64,000 nucleotides of DNA. Source: JANNWF01 sp038205755. GTDB taxonomy: Bacteria > Pseudomonadota > Gammaproteobacteria > Xanthomonadales > Xanthomonadaceae. The translations under genes and the position numbers were made by a program. The stretch covers positions 1 to 64,000 of the forward strand of contig JBBRBN010000007.1 in NCBI GenBank assembly GCA_038205755.1, in the 5' to 3' direction. Shown one piece after another: positions 1 through 8,597 of this stretch (within the stretch, counting starts at the first letter, position 1; each line of letters begins with the position of its first letter). A model generated the notes under the pieces. The model searched no databases. It was not told the origin of the DNA and saw only the letters and a program-made list of their open reading frames with translations.

Positions 1-142
1 GCGCGATGATCGCGCAGGATGTTGTTCGCACAGGAGATTTCCCGAAGGAGCGGCGTAGCGGGCCATACGACCGACTGAGGTAGTCTCCTGTGCGGACAAG
101 AGACAAGCGAGGGCGCGCGAGATTCATGAAACATGCGGGCTA
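1..142 (+). repeat. 166-bp structured element, copy 1 (cut by window start)
   Basis: Copy 1 of a five-member intergenic family; about 23 bases of its left end lie outside the window. It carries the inner stem arms GTTCGCACAGGAGATT (near 24-39) and AGTCTCCTGTGCGGAC (near 82-97), the conserved apical part with CGGCGTA and TACGACCG, the invariant strand GGACAAGAGACAAGCGAGGG, and the right terminal arm ATTCATGAAACATGCGGGC TA ending at 142. It lies beyond the 3' end of engB. Family structure is given at copy 2. Function unknown. Confidence 0.9.
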
Positions 143-154
143 GAGAAGGCACCC

Positions 155-232
155 CTGTAGGAGCGGCCCTGGCCCGATGCCGTTGTCGCATCAGACGACC
201 TGAAAAGCAGCGCGCCGAGCGGCGCTCCTGCA
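155..232. repeat. imperfect REP-like inverted repeat
   Basis: CTGTAGGAGCGGC at 155-167 faces GCGCTCCTGCA at 222-232, giving an imperfect inverted repeat around a 54-base middle. The TGTAGGAGCG core resembles repetitive extragenic palindromes common in pseudomonads and Lysobacterales. It sits between element copy 1 and the 3' end of engB. The rest of 143-302 shows nothing else recognisable. Confidence 0.45.
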
Positions 233-302
233 CGGGCTGCAGCGGGCGAATGAAGCCGAGCGCAGCGACAGCGGGCGCGGAGCACAGTGCGCAACGCGCG
301 GC

Positions 303-896
303 TCAAACCCCCAACCACCCACACAACACCCCTCGCGCCTCGTCCAACCCCGTTCCATCGGTCGCGGAGAACAGCTGCGCGCCGATCCGCTGGCCGAGTT
401 CGCGCCGCACCGCATGCAGGGTCTTGGCCTGCGCACCGCGGCTGAGCTTGTCGGCCTTGGTCAACAGCACGTGACCAGGCAACCCGCGGGCGGCTGCAAA
501 CGCCAGCATCTGGTGATCGAACTCCTTGAGCGGGTGGCGTATGTCCATCACGACGATCAACCCGCACAGCGCCTCGCGGGTCATGAAGAACCCCTCCAGC
601 ACGGTTTGCCAATGTTCGCGCATTGGCAGCGGAACCTTGGCGTAACCGTAGCCCGGCAGGTCGACCAGGTGGCGCTCCGGCGCGACTTCGAAATACACCA
701 GCTGCTGGGTGCGGCCGGGGGTTTTCGAGGTCCGAGCCAACTTGCCCTGATCACAGATGGCGTTGATCGCGCTGGATTTTCCAGCGTTCGAGCGGCCGCA
801 AATGGCCACTTCACGGCCCACATCGGGCGGCAGGTGGATCAGTTCGTGGGCACTCTTGATGAAGCGCGCACGGCGCAGGGGTTGGGCTTCGCTCAT
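303..896 (-). CDS. engB: ribosome-biogenesis GTPase EngB (YihA/YsxC)
   Basis: A 197-residue TRAFAC-class GTPase. Family members are cytoplasmic and needed for late 50S subunit assembly. The G1 P-loop reads GRSNAGKSS (about residues 34-42), G3 is DLPGYGYA, G4 is TKADK and G5 is the SAT near residue 178; spacing and length fit EngB rather than Era or Der. It is divergent from the cytochrome c4 gene, with 137 bp between the two starts, the arrangement seen in pseudomonads and relatives. That spacer holds a perfect 11-bp inverted repeat. The start is the ATG opening MSEAQPLRRARF, which leaves the usual short N-terminal extension before the G domain. Confidence 0.95.
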   Translation of the reverse strand: MSEAQPLRRARFIKSAHELIHLPPDVGREVAICGRSNAGKSSAINAICDQGKLARTSKTPGRTQQLVYFEVAPERHLVDLPGYGYAKVPLPMREHWQTVLEGFFMTREALCGLIVVMDIRHPLKEFDHQMLAFAAARGLPGHVLLTKADKLSRGAQAKTLHAVRRELGQRIGAQLFSATDGTGLDEARGVLCGWLGV

Positions 897-941
897 TGCT
901 TCGTTGACCGGTCGCCGGGACGGCGGGGATAATTCGCAGTT

Positions 942-978
942 CTGACGCGGCTGTCAGGGGCTGAACGAGCCGCGTCAG
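942..978. promoter_or_regulatory. perfect inverted repeat between divergent engB and cytochrome c4 genes
   Basis: CTGACGCGGCT (942-952) and AGCCGCGTCAG (968-978) are exact reverse complements separated by 15 bases. The repeat lies 56 bp before the cytochrome c4 start and 46 bp from the engB start. It could be an operator or a leader hairpin; no protein can be assigned from the sequence. Confidence 0.5.
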
Positions 979-1033
979 GTAGGTCGGAAACTCCGACACG
1001 CCGCTGGCTGACTCTCGAATCTGGAGCAAGTGT

Positions 1034-1801
1034 ATGACCTTTCGCCGCATTCTCGGTCTGACCGCAGCGCTTTGCGCCGCCAACGCCATGGCGCAATCGG
1101 AGCCAGCGGCCGTGCAGGTCGGCGCCATTGACGAGCCCGTCGCTGCGGTTGCGTCGGAGTTGACCGAGGCACACGGCCCGGCCCAGCCCGGCAACGCCGA
1201 GGCCGGCGCCAACAAAGCCGCCGTTTGCGCCGCCTGCCACAGCACCGACGGCAACTCAGTCGATCCGCAGTACCCCAAGCTGGCCGGGCAGCACGAGCGC
1301 TACACCGCGCGCCAGCTTGCCTTGTACAAGAGTGGCGAGCGCGAGAACGCGATCATGCTTGGGTTTGCAGCCGCGCTCAGCCCGCAGGACATGCGCGATA
1401 TTGGCGCCCACTTCGCTTCGAAGGCGGCAGCGCCCGGTATGGCCGACGACAGCCTGATCGCCGAGGGTGGAAACGCGGGTCGCAAGTATTTCGAAGTGGG
1501 CCAAGCGCTTTATAGCGGCGGCGATCTTGATCGTGGCATTCCGGCCTGCGGCGCCTGCCATGGCCCGGTCGGCAACGGCAATCCGGGTCCGGCCTATCCG
1601 CACCTGGCCGGCCAGCACGCCGGTTACACGGCGGCACAGCTCAAGGCCTACCGAGCCGGCACCGTCCATGGCGTTGGCGCGAATGCCAACGAGGTGATGG
1701 CCGGGGTGGCAAAGTATCTGACCGATGAAGAGATCGGCTCGCTCGCCAGCTACATCGAAGGCCTGCACCTGGCGCCGTCGGGAACTGTTGCCGCCCAATG
1801 A
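1034..1801 (+). CDS. dihaem cytochrome c4
   Basis: A 255-residue exported dihaem cytochrome c. An N-terminal signal peptide (MTFRRILGLTAALCAANAMA) is followed by two class I cytochrome c domains with haem-binding motifs CAACH (65-69) and CGACH (172-176). Each is followed by the PKLAGQH or PHLAGQH segment typical of c4. Cytochrome c4 is a periplasmic electron carrier, often donating to terminal oxidases. The protein is longer than the usual c4 (about 190-210 residues), with a 40-residue Ala/Glu-rich linker before the first domain and an insertion between domains. The GGAG eight bases before the ATG supports this start. dsbA follows in the same direction. Confidence 0.92.
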   Translation: MTFRRILGLTAALCAANAMAQSEPAAVQVGAIDEPVAAVASELTEAHGPAQPGNAEAGANKAAVCAACHSTDGNSVDPQYPKLAGQHERYTARQLALYKSGERENAIMLGFAAALSPQDMRDIGAHFASKAAAPGMADDSLIAEGGNAGRKYFEVGQALYSGGDLDRGIPACGACHGPVGNGNPGPAYPHLAGQHAGYTAAQLKAYRAGTVHGVGANANEVMAGVAKYLTDEEIGSLASYIEGLHLAPSGTVAAQ

Positions 1802-1922
1802 TGTCTTAGGGCAGTGCTGCGCTGCCCCATCCGCGCGCGCCCGCCCCGGCAGGTGCCGCATCCCTCCCTGCAGCGTGGCCAACCGTGCGGCCACCTGGCC
1901 AAGAACTCTGGAGTTATCGATC

Positions 1923-2567
1923 ATGTTGAACCGCCTGCTCGGCCTTGTCCTGCTTGGCACTACCGTTGCCTGTGGCGCGCAGGCGCCCGCGCCCGCTGCC
2001 GAGCCGTTCCAGGCTGGCGTTGACTATTACCTGATTGAACCGGCGCAGCCGACCTCCACCGGCGACAAGATCGAGGTGATCGAGGTGTTCGGCTACAGCT
2101 GTGGCGGCTGCGCGGCGTTTCAGCCGCTGGTCTCGAACTGGAAGAAGACGCTGCCCGCAGACGCCTCGTTCTCGTACATGCCGGCCATGTTTGGCGGCAT
2201 CTGGGAGAACTTCGCCCGCGCCTATTACACGGCGGAAACGATGGGGATTCTCGACAAGACCCACGAGGACATGTTCAAGGTCGTGCACGTCGAGCGCGCG
2301 ATTCGCGGTGCCGAGGACATCCCGAACTTCTACGGCCGCCACGGCGTCAACGCCGAGGAATTCGCCGCGACCATGAACAGCTTTGCGGTCAACGCGAAGA
2401 TCGGTCGGTCGCAGCAGCAGGTCCCGCGCTACGGCGTCAGCTCGACGCCAACCATGATCGTGGCCGGCAAGTACCGGATTGAAGTCGGCAGCAGCAACAG
2501 CCACGAACGCATTCTTGAGATCGTCGATTTCCTGATCGCCAAGGAACGCGCGGCCAAGGCCGCCTGA
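1923..2567 (+). CDS. dsbA: DsbA-type thiol:disulfide interchange protein
   Basis: A 214-residue thioredoxin-fold protein of the DsbA family, which introduces disulfides into periplasmic proteins. The N-terminus has a signal sequence; TVAC at residues 14-17 could serve as a weak lipobox, so a lipoprotein form is possible. The redox motif is C60-G-G-C63 (GYSCGGCAAF) in place of the textbook CPHC, and the cis-proline loop is SSTPTMIV. GGAG nine bases before the ATG fixes the start. It follows cytochrome c4 and precedes an EEP-fold hydrolase, the conserved block around engB. Family assignment is firm; the CGGC pair implies redox properties different from those of E. coli DsbA. Confidence 0.9.
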   Translation: MLNRLLGLVLLGTTVACGAQAPAPAAEPFQAGVDYYLIEPAQPTSTGDKIEVIEVFGYSCGGCAAFQPLVSNWKKTLPADASFSYMPAMFGGIWENFARAYYTAETMGILDKTHEDMFKVVHVERAIRGAEDIPNFYGRHGVNAEEFAATMNSFAVNAKIGRSQQQVPRYGVSSTPTMIVAGKYRIEVGSSNSHERILEIVDFLIAKERAAKAA

Positions 2568-2578
2568 TCGGATCCTGG

Positions 2579-2615
2579 CCAGGGTCAGCGTCCCGGTTCG
2601 GCGCGCTGACCCTGG
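2579..2615 (+). terminator. strong hairpin after dsbA
   Basis: CCAGGGTCAGCG (2579-2590) and CGCTGACCCTGG (2604-2615) form a perfect 12-bp stem with a 13-base loop, beginning 11 bp after the dsbA stop. No T-run follows, so it may stabilise the 3' end or pause transcription rather than be a classical rho-independent terminator. It ends 9 bp before the next gene. Confidence 0.55.
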
Positions 2616-2624
2616 ACTGCCGCA

Positions 2625-3437
2625 GTGAGTGACCCGCCCGTCAGCCGCAGGCTGAGCCTGCTGAGCGCGAACATCCAGGCTGGCGCCAGCACGCGCAGCT
2701 ACAGCGACTATGTGAGTCGTCCGTGGACGCACGTGCTGCCGCATCCGGAGAAGCGCGGCAATCTCGATGTCATTGCCAGCGCGGCCAGCGCGTTCGATCT
2801 TGTCGGCCTGCAGGAAACCGATCCGGGCTCGCTGCGCACCGGCTTTCTCAACCAGACCCACTATCTGGCGGAAGCCGCTGACTTCCCGTTCTGGAGTCAC
2901 CAGGCCAATCGCCGCGTGGGCGGCATCATGTCGAGCGCCAACGGATTGCTGAGCAAGCGCGAGCCAGACGAGGTACGCGACTACGCATTGCCGGGCCGGG
3001 TCGCGGGACGCGGCGTGCTGTGGGCGCGCTATGGCCATGGCGACGACGCACTTATGGTGCTCATCACCCATCTCTCGCTGGGGGCGAAGTCCCGCTCGAC
3101 CCAGCTGGCCTTCATTGCCGAACTGCTGCAGGACGCCCCGCATGCGGTGCTGATGGGGGATTTCAACTGTGAGCCGGATACGCTGGAAATGCGCCACCTG
3201 CATCGATCCTGCGGCCTGCAGCCGGCCGAGCAGCGCATGGCCAGCTTCCCCAGCTGGCAGCCGCGCCGCGCCATCGACCATATTCTGACCACCCCGGGAG
3301 TCCCGGTCCATCGCCGCTGGCTGCTGCCCGGAATGCTCTCGGACCACCTCGCGGTGGCCGCGGAAATCGAGCTGCCGGCCAGCGTCGAGTCGATGCAAGT
3401 GGACGCTAGCGCCGTCAACCGGCGGTCAGAAGACTGA
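2625..3437 (+). CDS. endonuclease/exonuclease/phosphatase family protein
   Basis: A 270-residue protein of the EEP superfamily (DNase I / AP endonuclease-like fold, Mg-dependent phosphodiester hydrolysis). Visible motifs in order are SANIQ near residue 14, the metal-binding LQETD near 63, THLSLG near 147, GDFNCEPD near 180, RAIDHIL near 217 and the terminal SDHLAV. No signal peptide is visible, so it is probably cytoplasmic; the substrate is unknown. The start is GTG at 2625 just after the dsbA hairpin. Its last 23 bases overlap the 3' end of the convergent TauE-family gene. Confidence 0.88.
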   Translation: MSDPPVSRRLSLLSANIQAGASTRSYSDYVSRPWTHVLPHPEKRGNLDVIASAASAFDLVGLQETDPGSLRTGFLNQTHYLAEAADFPFWSHQANRRVGGIMSSANGLLSKREPDEVRDYALPGRVAGRGVLWARYGHGDDALMVLITHLSLGAKSRSTQLAFIAELLQDAPHAVLMGDFNCEPDTLEMRHLHRSCGLQPAEQRMASFPSWQPRRAIDHILTTPGVPVHRRWLLPGMLSDHLAVAAEIELPASVESMQVDASAVNRRSED

Positions 3438-4212
3438 CGCCTACCGCCAGCAGCAGCAGCGCAAACAGCCGTTTCAATGCGGGGCCGCTCAGCCGATGGG
3501 CAATCCTCGCGCCGAGCGGCGCACAGGCGACCGATGCCACCGCGATGGCGGCCGCCGCCGGCAGATAGATGTAGCCGAGACTGCCAGCGGGCAGGCTGCC
3601 GGCCGGCGGACCAAGCGTTGCATAGCCAGCCGCTGAGGCCAGACCGATTGCGACGCCGCATGCCGCCGAGGTCCCCACCGCGCGCACCGGGACCACGCCA
3701 AGCCACACCAGCAGGGGAACGGTCATGCTGCCACCACCGATGCCAACTACGGCGGACAGCGCGCCGATCACCAGGCCGGCGCCGACCAGACCAAAGCCGA
3801 CCGGCGCGGTGCTCCGTTCGACGCCACCGCGCGGCGTGCCGAACGCCAGCTGCGCCGCCGCCAGCAGGCAGAACACAGCCACCGCATAGCGCAGCGTCGC
3901 GCCCGCCAGCAGACTGGCAACACCGGCCCCCAGCAGCCCGCCGACCAGCAGGCCGGGCACCATCCAGCGAACGCTCGGCCACAGCACGCTGCCGCGCAGA
4001 TGGTGCGAACGTGCCGATGACAGCCCGGTCAGGACGATCGAGGCCAGCGACGTAGCCAGCGCCACATGCATGACGTTCGCAGGCGCCACGCCCTGGCCCG
4101 GCAAGGCGTGCGCCAGCACGGCGACAATCACCAGACCGCCGCCCACCCCAAGCAGCCCGGCCAGCAGGCCGGCGCACGCCCCCAGCGCGAGATAACCCAG
4201 CAGGATGGTCAT
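3415..4212 (-). CDS. TauE/SafE family membrane permease
   Basis: A 265-residue integral membrane protein of the TauE/SafE (DUF81) family, predicted exporters of sulfur-containing organic anions. It shows two homologous halves, each beginning with a glycine-rich motif (GLLGVGGGLVIV near residue 20 and AVVGIGGGSMTVPLL near residue 150), and about eight hydrophobic segments. Start ATG at 4212 was chosen because the protein then opens with the first membrane helix (MTILLGYLALGACAG). A longer reading frame upstream is rich in Gln/His/Arg and unlikely to be coding. It overlaps the preceding gene tail-to-tail by 23 bp and is divergent from slt with a very short spacer. Confidence 0.88.
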   Translation of the reverse strand: MTILLGYLALGACAGLLAGLLGVGGGLVIVAVLAHALPGQGVAPANVMHVALATSLASIVLTGLSSARSHHLRGSVLWPSVRWMVPGLLVGGLLGAGVASLLAGATLRYAVAVFCLLAAAQLAFGTPRGGVERSTAPVGFGLVGAGLVIGALSAVVGIGGGSMTVPLLVWLGVVPVRAVGTSAACGVAIGLASAAGYATLGPPAGSLPAGSLGYIYLPAAAAIAVASVACAPLGARIAHRLSGPALKRLFALLLLAVGVSLLTAG

Positions 4213-4254
4213 CGATTCACCGGGCCGTCGTTCATGAGCCGATACACTGCGTCC

Positions 4255-6213
4255 ATGCGATTGAAACTGACCGTGGTGTTCGTGGTGTTCTTCATGGCGC
4301 TGCTGGCTGCCAGCGGCGCACTTCATGCCGCCGACTATGAGAGCCAACGCGGTGCTTTTCGCGCGGCGTTGAAGACCGTCGAGCGCGGCACGGCGCTCGA
4401 TGCCGGGATGCGCCAGAGCTTTGCCGACCACCCGTTGCTGCCATGGCTGGAGTATGCCGAACTGCGTCACGATCTGGGTCGCGTCAGCGAGTCAGCCGTG
4501 CTCCGGCTGCAGCGCAGGTATCCTGATCTGGCATTTGTCGAACCGCTGCGCCGGCTTTGGCTGCGCGAACTGGGCCGTCGCCGCGACTGGCCGGGATTTC
4601 TACGCCATTTTCGGCCCGCACTCGACCTTGAAGACGACCTGCGCTGCCACGCGCTCTCGGCGCGGCTGGCAGCAGGACCTCTGGATGCGGCGCTGCAGTC
4701 GGACATCGCCGACCTGTGGCGTCACGGCGATTCGCGTCCGCCCGCGTGCGACCCCGCCTTTGACGCGCTCAACAAGGTCGGTGGCCTGACCGCCGAGCTG
4801 CGCTGGGCGCGCATCGAGCACGCTGCCGACGCCGGCAACAGCAGCCTCATGCGGTTTCTCGGCCGCAGCCTGCCCGCCACGCAAAAGGCGCAGGCCGACA
4901 GCTACGCCGAGTTTGTCGATACGCCTTCAAACAAGGCCCTCGGCTGGCCGCGCGATGCGCGCAGCCGGGCCATCGCCGCCGCCGGCTTGAGTCGGCTTGC
5001 ACGCCGCGACCCCGGCGCTGGCGAACGCCTGCTGGCAGATCTCGCGCCGCTGGCGCTCACGGCCGACGGTCAGGCGCAGGTGCGCTATCAGGCCGCCCTG
5101 TGGTCCGCCGCGTCGTATCTGCCCGAATCGGCCCGTCGGATGGCGGCTGTCCCGGCGAGTGCCTTCGATGACCGTCTGCACGAATGGCGCGCGCGCGAAG
5201 CGCTGGCGCGCAGCAACTGGGCCGACGCGCTGAGCGCGATTCTGGCGATGCCGGATGCCCTGCGTGCCGATTCACGCTGGCGCTATCTCGAGGCTCGCAT
5301 GCGCGAGCTGCTGGGTGAATCGGCCGTCGCCCGGCAGCAGTTTGTCGCCCTCGCCGCGCAGCCCACGTATCACGGCTTTCTCGCCGCTGATCGGGTCAAG
5401 CTGCCTTACGCGCTGTGCCCCAGCGAGCTCGCCGGCGCTGCGCCCGCGGCGCCGCCAGGCCTGCTGCGGGCGCTGGAACTGCACGCGCTCGATCGGCGAC
5501 TGTGGGCTGAGCTGGAGTGGAAGCAGTTGATTGACGGCCTGGCTGCGGATGGTCGCCGGCATGCCGTTGCTGCGGCGCTGGAGGTGCGCTGGAATGATCG
5601 CGCCGTTTTCGGTCTGGCAGGCGCCGAGGATCAGACTTTCTACCGCCTGCGTTTCCCTCTGTCGCAACGCCCAACGCTGCGCCGTGAGGCGCGCAAGCAC
5701 GGCCTCGACGAAGGCTGGGTGGCGGCGCTGATTCGCGCCGAGAGCGCCTGGCAGCCGCGCGCGCGCTCCCATGCCGACGCCCGTGGCCTGATGCAGCTGC
5801 TGCCCGGCACTGCGGCAGAAACCGCGAAGGCCTACGGCTTGCCCTGGAGCGGCGCGGACAGCCTGTACGAGCCACGCGCCAACATTGCGCTGGGCACCGC
5901 CTACCTCTCCAGCATGGTGGCCCGTCACGGCGGTCAACCCTATCTGGCGACTGCCGCCTACAATGCCGGGCCGGCACCGATCGGGCGCTGGCTGGCGCAG
6001 CGTCCCAGCCACCCCGTCGACCTGTGGGTCGAAACCATTCCCTATCGCGAGACCCGCGAGTACGTGGGTCGCATCATGGCCTTCAGCGTGATCTATGATT
6101 GGCGGTTGCACGGCGCTGCCGTGCCGCTGGTGGCACGCATGCGCGGCCAAACCGCCACCCGCCAGCCATTCACCTGCCCTGCCCCCAAACCGAGCCCTTC
6201 GAACACCCCATGA
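4255..6213 (+). CDS. slt: soluble lytic murein transglycosylase
   Basis: A 652-residue periplasmic lytic transglycosylase that cleaves the MurNAc-GlcNAc bond of peptidoglycan with formation of 1,6-anhydro-MurNAc. A signal peptide (cleavage probable at ALHA-AD) precedes about 450 residues of helical superhelix and a C-terminal SLT domain. That domain has the catalytic glutamate in LIRAESAW, then ARGLMQLLPGTA and TAAYNAGP. Length fits Slt70. ATG at 4255 places the basic residues of the signal peptide first; ATG at 4234 is an in-frame alternative seven residues longer. The stop overlaps the next start in ATGA, so slt, the epimerase and cca probably form one operon. Confidence 0.92.
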   Translation: MRLKLTVVFVVFFMALLAASGALHAADYESQRGAFRAALKTVERGTALDAGMRQSFADHPLLPWLEYAELRHDLGRVSESAVLRLQRRYPDLAFVEPLRRLWLRELGRRRDWPGFLRHFRPALDLEDDLRCHALSARLAAGPLDAALQSDIADLWRHGDSRPPACDPAFDALNKVGGLTAELRWARIEHAADAGNSSLMRFLGRSLPATQKAQADSYAEFVDTPSNKALGWPRDARSRAIAAAGLSRLARRDPGAGERLLADLAPLALTADGQAQVRYQAALWSAASYLPESARRMAAVPASAFDDRLHEWRAREALARSNWADALSAILAMPDALRADSRWRYLEARMRELLGESAVARQQFVALAAQPTYHGFLAADRVKLPYALCPSELAGAAPAAPPGLLRALELHALDRRLWAELEWKQLIDGLAADGRRHAVAAALEVRWNDRAVFGLAGAEDQTFYRLRFPLSQRPTLRREARKHGLDEGWVAALIRAESAWQPRARSHADARGLMQLLPGTAAETAKAYGLPWSGADSLYEPRANIALGTAYLSSMVARHGGQPYLATAAYNAGPAPIGRWLAQRPSHPVDLWVETIPYRETREYVGRIMAFSVIYDWRLHGAAVPLVARMRGQTATRQPFTCPAPKPSPSNTP

Positions 6214-7148
6214 GCACTCGCCACATTGTTGTCCTCGGCGGCACCGGCTTTGTCGGCAGCCATCTGGTGCCGGAGCTGACCCGCGCCGGCTGGCGCGTAA
6301 GCGTGGCCAGCCGCAATGCCGAGCGCCTCCGCGCGCTGGCGGTGCTGCCCGGCGTGCGTATCGTCAGCGTGGACGTGCATGACCGCACCGCCCTGACCGG
6401 CCTTTTGCAGGGCGCCGACGTGGCGATCAATCTGGTCGGAATCCTGAACGAGCCAGGCCGCAGCGGCGCCGGATTCCGCCGCGCCCATGTCGACCTGACC
6501 GGCGCCCTGGTCGGCGCCTGCAGGGAGGCCGGCGTGCGCCGCCTGCTGCAGATGAGTTCGCTCAATGCAGGGCGCGGCAGCAGCCACTATCTGATCAGCC
6601 GCGGCGAAGCCGAACAGCGCGTGCGCAGCTCCGGCCTGGACTGGACGATCTTTCAACCCTCGGTGATTTTCGGGCCGGATGACGGCCTGTTCTTCCGCTT
6701 CGCCAAGCTGCTCGATCTGGCGCCGGTGCTGCCGCTGGCCCGGCCGCAGGCGAAATTTGCGCCGGTCTACGTGGGCGACGTGGTGCAGGCATTCATGCGC
6801 GCGCTAGAGGACACATCAAGCATCGGCCGGACCTATGAGCTGTATGGGCCGCAGGTCATGACCCTGCGCGAGATCGTTGCCTACACCGTCCGCCAGCGCG
6901 GCCTGCGGCGCTGGATCATCGGCCTGCCGGATCCGCTCGGCCGGCTGCAGGCCGCGGTGTTCGATTTCGTGCCCGGCAAGCCGTTTTCCAGCGACAACTG
7001 GAAATCGCTGCAGATCGACTCGGTCGGCGGCATTGATGGTCTGTTCCAGCTTGGCATCGAAAAAACACCGATCGACGCCGTAATGCCGGCGCTGCTGTCG
7101 GGGAGTCCGCGTCAGGCGCGGCTGGACCGCTGCCGCGCGCTGCGCTGA
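6210..7148 (+). CDS. NDUFA9-like NAD(P)-dependent epimerase/dehydratase
   Basis: A 312-residue atypical short-chain dehydrogenase with the nucleotide-binding motif GGTGFVGSH at residues 10-18. It resembles bacterial relatives of mitochondrial complex I assembly subunit NDUFA9. The catalytic YxxxK of classical SDRs is absent; the segment is HYLISRGEAE, with Arg in the Lys position. This fits the family's presumed non-catalytic or NADPH-binding role. The gene starts inside the slt stop codon (ATGA) and is followed 16 bp later by cca, so translational coupling is likely. The substrate cannot be told from the sequence. Confidence 0.85.
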   Translation: MSTRHIVVLGGTGFVGSHLVPELTRAGWRVSVASRNAERLRALAVLPGVRIVSVDVHDRTALTGLLQGADVAINLVGILNEPGRSGAGFRRAHVDLTGALVGACREAGVRRLLQMSSLNAGRGSSHYLISRGEAEQRVRSSGLDWTIFQPSVIFGPDDGLFFRFAKLLDLAPVLPLARPQAKFAPVYVGDVVQAFMRALEDTSSIGRTYELYGPQVMTLREIVAYTVRQRGLRRWIIGLPDPLGRLQAAVFDFVPGKPFSSDNWKSLQIDSVGGIDGLFQLGIEKTPIDAVMPALLSGSPRQARLDRCRALR

Positions 7149-7164
7149 GACCGTTGGCAGCACG

Positions 7165-8400
7165 GTGCGTACCTACCTTGTTGGCGGCGCGGTGCGCGAC
7201 GCCCTGCTGGGCGAGCCGCCCGGGGACCGCGACTGGGTAGTGGTTGGTGCATCGCCGGAGCAGATGCTGGCCGCCGGCTTCCTACCGGTCGGCCGTGACT
7301 TTCCAGTCTTCCTGCACCCGCAGACACGAGAGGAGCACGCGCTGGCGCGTACCGAACGTAAGAGCGCACCGGGCTACCGCGGCTTTGTGGTGCATGCATC
7401 GCCCGAGGTCAGTCTCGACGACGACCTGCGTCGCCGCGACTTCACGATCAACGCCATCGCCCAGGCGAAGGATGGCAGCATCATCGATCCGTTCCACGGC
7501 CGCGCCGACCTGCAGTCGCGCGTGCTGCGCCACGTCTCGCCCGCGTTTTCCGAGGACCCGGTGCGCATCCTGCGCGGCGCGCGCCTGCTGGCTCGATTTG
7601 CGCCGCTCGGCTTCCAGCTGGCAGACGAGACCCTGACGCTGATGCGCGACATGGTTGCCAATGGGGAGGTCGATCATCTGGTACCGGAACGGGTCTGGCA
7701 GGAGCTGCGGCGCGGACTGGCCGAGCAGCAGCCCTCGGCGATGCTGCACATGCTGCATGACTGCGGCGCCCTCGCGAAGGTGCTGCCGGAGGTCGATGCG
7801 CTGTACGGCGTGCCGCAGCGCCCGGAGTATCACCCGGAAGTCGACACCGGCATCCACACCGGCATGGTGTTGGACATGTGCGCGCGTTTGGCGCCGGGCG
7901 ACGCGATGATCGCGTTTGCCGGCCTCACCCACGACCTCGGCAAAGCGCTCACGCCCGTCACGGAACTGCCGCGGCACATTGCCCACGAACAGCGCGGACT
8001 GGCGCCGGTTAACGCCGTCTGCAAGCGACTGAGGGTGCCCGCCGACTATCTCGAACTGGCGCTCGCCACCTGCCGCGAACATCTCAATGTGCATCGGATT
8101 GATGAACTGCGCGACGACACCGCGCTGCGCCTGCTCGAACGCTGCGATGGCTTTCGGCAACCGCAACGTATCGCTCAGCTCGGCCTGGTCTGCGAAGCCG
8201 ACAAGCGCGGACGACTGGGTCTCACCGAGTCGGACTACCCGCAGCGAGCCACGCTCGACCAGCTGCACCGGGCGGCGCTGGCAATCAACGCCCGCGATCT
8301 GGATCTGACCGGCGTGTCCGGTCCGCAGGTAGGCGAAGCCGTGCGCGCCGCGCGGGTCAAGGCAATTGCGCGCACCCGATCCGGTCTGATCGGCACCTGA
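7165..8400 (+). CDS. cca: multifunctional CCA tRNA nucleotidyltransferase with HD domain
   Basis: A 411-residue class II CCA-adding enzyme, building or repairing the 3' CCA of tRNAs without a template. The nucleotidyltransferase head has GGAVRDALLG (residues 7-16), DRDW and the neck motif RRRDFTINAIA; the arginine-rich EDPVRILRGARLLAR follows. The C-terminal half has an HD phosphohydrolase domain (HTGMVLDM ... LTHDLGK), which in E. coli gives 2',3'-cyclic phosphodiesterase and phosphatase activity. The start is GTG at 7165. It is the last gene of the slt operon; the following 625 bp is non-coding and repeat-rich. Confidence 0.95.
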   Translation: MRTYLVGGAVRDALLGEPPGDRDWVVVGASPEQMLAAGFLPVGRDFPVFLHPQTREEHALARTERKSAPGYRGFVVHASPEVSLDDDLRRRDFTINAIAQAKDGSIIDPFHGRADLQSRVLRHVSPAFSEDPVRILRGARLLARFAPLGFQLADETLTLMRDMVANGEVDHLVPERVWQELRRGLAEQQPSAMLHMLHDCGALAKVLPEVDALYGVPQRPEYHPEVDTGIHTGMVLDMCARLAPGDAMIAFAGLTHDLGKALTPVTELPRHIAHEQRGLAPVNAVCKRLRVPADYLELALATCREHLNVHRIDELRDDTALRLLERCDGFRQPQRIAQLGLVCEADKRGRLGLTESDYPQRATLDQLHRAALAINARDLDLTGVSGPQVGEAVRAARVKAIARTRSGLIGT

Positions 8401-8541
8401 GACACGGGGATGCAAAGCCCGTATCGTCAAGTGGCCGTGTACCCGCCTCGCCTACTGCACTTGATCACCGGATGCCGACGGTGTCAAAGGCATCGAGAAC
8501 GCCGCGCGGTGCCAGCGCATCGGGTCGCCCAACGCTCCCGT

Positions 8542-8563
8542 AGAGCGGAGCTTGCTCCGCTAC
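8542..8563. repeat. short palindrome after cca
   Basis: AGCGGAGC TT GCTCCGCT is a perfect 8-bp inverted repeat with a two-base centre, flanked by GTAG and AC. It lies about 140 bp after the cca stop in the convergent cca / MFS spacer (8401-9025), which also holds a minisatellite and element copy 2. Apart from these the spacer shows no gene. Confidence 0.5.
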
Positions 8564-8597
8564 AGCCTGGATCGATACGCAGCCCCCCGGGGTAAAC

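Noticed and set aside
1914..3398. 494-codon minus-strand frame opposite dsbA and the EEP gene
   Set aside because: Antisense to two recognised genes and without any family pattern.
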